Source of the DNA: Acidobacteriaceae bacterium TAA 166
GTDB taxonomy: Bacteria > Acidobacteriota > Terriglobia > Terriglobales > Acidobacteriaceae
Length of the DNA: 64,000 nt
NCBI GenBank assembly: GCA_000421065.1
Contig: ATWD01000002.1
Location: 992,001 to 1,056,000, forward strand
Reading direction: 5' to 3'
The translations under genes and the position numbers were made by a program. The notes beneath the pieces were generated by a model that was given only the letters and a program-made list of their open reading frames with translations, was not told where the DNA came from and did not search any database. Shown here in pieces: positions 61,784 to 64,000 of this stretch (positions are counted from its first letter, which is position 1; each line of letters starts with the position of its first letter).

Positions 61784-64000
61784 CAGAAAATCAGGAGGGC
61801 ATGACCATGACGGTAAAGTCGGATACTTGGCCACGGGGGGCGGAGTGGCGTCGGTGGGATCTGCACGTTCACACACCGGCAAGTCTTCTAGGAACATCCT
61901 TTGTAGGCGTTCAGTGGAACGACTACATGAATGCGTTGGAAGAATCTGTAGCTCGCCACAACGTTGCTGTTATTGGCGTTACAGATTACATGTCCATTGA
62001 TGGGTATGAACAAGTTGTTGCTCTTCGGAATGCAACAACACATCCAAAGCTCTCATCCGCACTTCTACTGCCAAACATCGAATTTAGGAGTCTGCCGCAT
62101 ACCAAGACTGGGCAAGCGCTCAATATTCATTTGATTGTCAGTACCTCAGACCCGCAGCACATCGACAAACTAAAGAAATCTCTCAGGAACCTGAAATACA
62201 AATACAACCAGCAGAGCTATGGTTGCATTCGTGAGGAGTTGATTGACTTTGCACAGCAACAAAATTCAACTCTGGTTGATGATGCCGCTTACAAGTTCGG
62301 TGTGGAGCAATTCAAACCCTCGCATACTGACATCTTTGAATGGCTTCAAAACGACAAATGGCTGACAGATAACAGTGTTGTCGGGATTGCCAATGGAAAT
62401 GACGGTATAAGCGGCCTTCCGTTAGACAGCTTCGCGGCAACCCGCGATGAACTGTTACGACGTTCTGACTTCATCTTCAGTGGGAACCCTAATGACCGAA
62501 AGCATTACCTCGGTCAGAAGCCAGGTATTTCACCTGAGAGCATTAGAAGCCAATACAAAACCCTTAAGCCCTGCTTCCACGGCTCCGATGCACACGAAAT
62601 TGCGAAACTCTTCGAGCCAGCCGAAAAACGGTATTGCTGGTTAAAGGCCGACCCAACCTTTCTTGGCCTATTGCAAGCCATAAAGGAACCAGAATCGCGC
62701 GCTTTCATCGGCGAAGTGCCTCCAAAGCTCCTTGAGGTGTCTGGCCAAAAAAGATATTTCATTGACAGGGTGGAGATTGCGAAGGTGTCCGGTAGCACCT
62801 TCCCTGATAAGTGGCTAGACAAATGTTCCGTGCCCCTAAACACTGACCTCATCGCCATCATAGGCAATAAAGGAAGCGGGAAAAGCGCGCTTGCGGATGT
62901 CATCGCTCTTCTAGGCCATTCGCAGCGGAAGGCGCATTTTACGTTTCTCAAGAAGGAACGTTTCCGCGGTAAATCGGGAGAACCTGCAAAGCACTTCGTC
63001 GGAAAGCTTGTGTGGTGCGACTCAAGTAGCGAAGATCAGAATCTTAATGAAGACACGCCCCCCGAGAAAGTAGAACTTGTTCGCTACATCCCACAAGGAC
63101 ATTTTGAAGAGCTTTGCAACGAACATGTATCTGGAAAATCGAATGCTTTTGAACGCGAGCTTCGATCTGTGATCTTCTCGCACGCCGGAGAGTCTATTCG
63201 GCTAGGGGCATTAGATTTTGACCAGCTGATCGAACGGCAGGAAGGCAGTTACAGAGATCAGCTTGCCGATTTCAGGAAGCAGCTTAACAGACTAAATCAA
63301 GACATTTCTGGTATTGAGGATCAGCTACAACCGGAGATCAGGAAGAACCTTAATGAAAAACTTTCTCTTCAGGCAAAAGAAATCGAAGAGCACCAGAAGC
63401 TACAGCCTGAAACGCTGGCCAAGCCAACAGGCGCATTAGACCCCGAACAAACTCGGGCAGCCAGCGAACTGGACTCAATAGTAGGCGCTCTGAAAACTCT
63501 TGATGGGCGTGCCATTGAACATTCCACAACTCAGGCATCCATCGCGGCGCGGACCAAGGCGGTCCAAAATATCCGCGAACGAATGCGTCTTCTGAAGCGT
63601 GCATACGACCAGTTCCAAGAAGAAACCAATAAAGACTTTGAGACGTTGGGAGTCAATCTGGCGGATGTCGTGACGATGACAACCAATGATGCACCATTGA
63701 CCGCTGTTGAAGTAGAAATCCCCAATTCTCAATCCGCATTGAACGGGGAAATATCCAAGGATGCTGCTGAGAAAGAGAATCTCAGAAAGCAACAAGAAGC
63801 TCTGAATGCCAAACTGAACGCGCCCCAACTAGCCTATCAGCAGAGCCAGAATGCTCTCACCGAATGGAACTCTAAATTAGAGGAGCTAACTGGAACTGCT
63901 GAACAGCCTGAAACCTTGGAAGGATTGAAGGCTCGAATCGCCCAACTTGATGGTCTTCCCAAGACTCTTGAAGAGCGTCGTGGACAGCGGAAGACCCTGA
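61780..64000 (+). CDS. TrlF-type PHP-domain plus SMC-like ATPase (partial, runs off the window)
   Basis: At least 740 residues, open to the right edge. The PHP phosphoesterase domain has WDLHVHTPAS (His29, His31), VIGVTDY, PNIEFRS (Glu101) and FHGSDAHE (about 267-273), the metal-binding set of PHP enzymes. Walker A follows in AIIGNKGSGKSALADVIALL (about 359-378), then long coiled coil (IERQEGSYRDQLADFRKQLN and on), as in SMC/Rad50-like ATPases; Walker B and signature would lie beyond the window. ATG 61780 overlaps the previous stop; ATG 61807 has a better ribosome-binding site (AGGAGG). It is the third gene of the helicase-DUF2130 operon. Confidence 0.88.
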   Translation, partial: MTENQEGMTMTVKSDTWPRGAEWRRWDLHVHTPASLLGTSFVGVQWNDYMNALEESVARHNVAVIGVTDYMSIDGYEQVVALRNATTHPKLSSALLLPNIEFRSLPHTKTGQALNIHLIVSTSDPQHIDKLKKSLRNLKYKYNQQSYGCIREELIDFAQQQNSTLVDDAAYKFGVEQFKPSHTDIFEWLQNDKWLTDNSVVGIANGNDGISGLPLDSFAATRDELLRRSDFIFSGNPNDRKHYLGQKPGISPESIRSQYKTLKPCFHGSDAHEIAKLFEPAEKRYCWLKADPTFLGLLQAIKEPESRAFIGEVPPKLLEVSGQKRYFIDRVEIAKVSGSTFPDKWLDKCSVPLNTDLIAIIGNKGSGKSALADVIALLGHSQRKAHFTFLKKERFRGKSGEPAKHFVGKLVWCDSSSEDQNLNEDTPPEKVELVRYIPQGHFEELCNEHVSGKSNAFERELRSVIFSHAGESIRLGALDFDQLIERQEGSYRDQLADFRKQLNRLNQDISGIEDQLQPEIRKNLNEKLSLQAKEIEEHQKLQPETLAKPTGALDPEQTRAASELDSIVGALKTLDGRAIEHSTTQASIAARTKAVQNIRERMRLLKRAYDQFQEETNKDFETLGVNLADVVTMTTNDAPLTAVEVEIPNSQSALNGEISKDAAEKENLRKQQEALNAKLNAPQLAYQQSQNALTEWNSKLEELTGTAEQPETLEGLKARIAQLDGLPKTLEERRGQRKTL

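Overview
The window looks like an acidobacterial chromosome (Acidobacteriota, Terriglobia, the Granulicella/Edaphobacter/Terriglobus type). The pointers are a tig-clpP-clpX-lon block, a large Oar-like TonB-dependent receptor with an N-terminal carboxypeptidase-regulatory-like domain, a Reg_prop/Y_Y_Y sensor kinase, a cytochrome P460 and many ECF/LytTR/PAS regulators. The assignment rests on gene content and remembered family resemblance, not on a search.

Region 1 (1-15.6 kb) is a GC-rich, intact housekeeping block. It holds a TRIC-type channel, a LolC-like permease and LolD-like ATPase separated by two small genes, clpC, a YtxH protein, a family 5 uracil-DNA glycosylase, a mutarotase-like membrane-anchored protein, then tig (with an unusual poly-His leader), clpP, clpX and lon. 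Clear hairpin terminators follow clpC and lon, and a weaker hairpin follows clpP.

Region 2 (15.7-46.7 kb) is an accessory stretch rich in detoxification and redox enzymes: GMC oxidoreductase, alpha/beta and epoxide hydrolases, SDRs, a macrolide-type glycosyltransferase, cupin, two Ohr peroxidases, CMD-family protein, HxlR regulator with divergent quinone oxidoreductase, MerA-like flavoprotein, amidohydrolase and cytochrome P460. Regulators are an ECF sigma factor, an AraC protein, a PAS histidine kinase, response regulators and a Reg_prop kinase. A conserved 35-bp element lies upstream of three separate minus-strand transcription units here, and a different 28-bp box lies upstream of two others, so dispersed genes appear to be co-regulated. 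Several genes are broken by single-base frameshifts or survive as fragments.

Region 3 (46.7-55.6 kb) has a SIR2-like fragment, LytTR regulators with a LytS-type kinase, a TonB-dependent receptor, and a zone of mobile-element debris: a truncated frameshifted IS110 transposase, a 188-bp element with 24-bp inverted ends, a frameshifted DUF1311 gene, and a ParB fragment joined to an integrase tail. It ends at a 45-bp copy of the 3' part of tRNA-fMet, which has the form of an att site.

Region 4 (55.6 kb to the end) lies on the side of that att site expected to be the island interior. It carries an HTH-nucleotidyltransferase/HEPN pair like a toxin-antitoxin module, then a tightly overlapping three-gene operon: SNF2-type helicase, DUF2130 coiled-coil protein with a PD-(D/E)XK-like core, and a PHP-plus-SMC-like ATPase (TrlF family) that runs off the window. 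This operon is the best candidate for an undescribed defence system.
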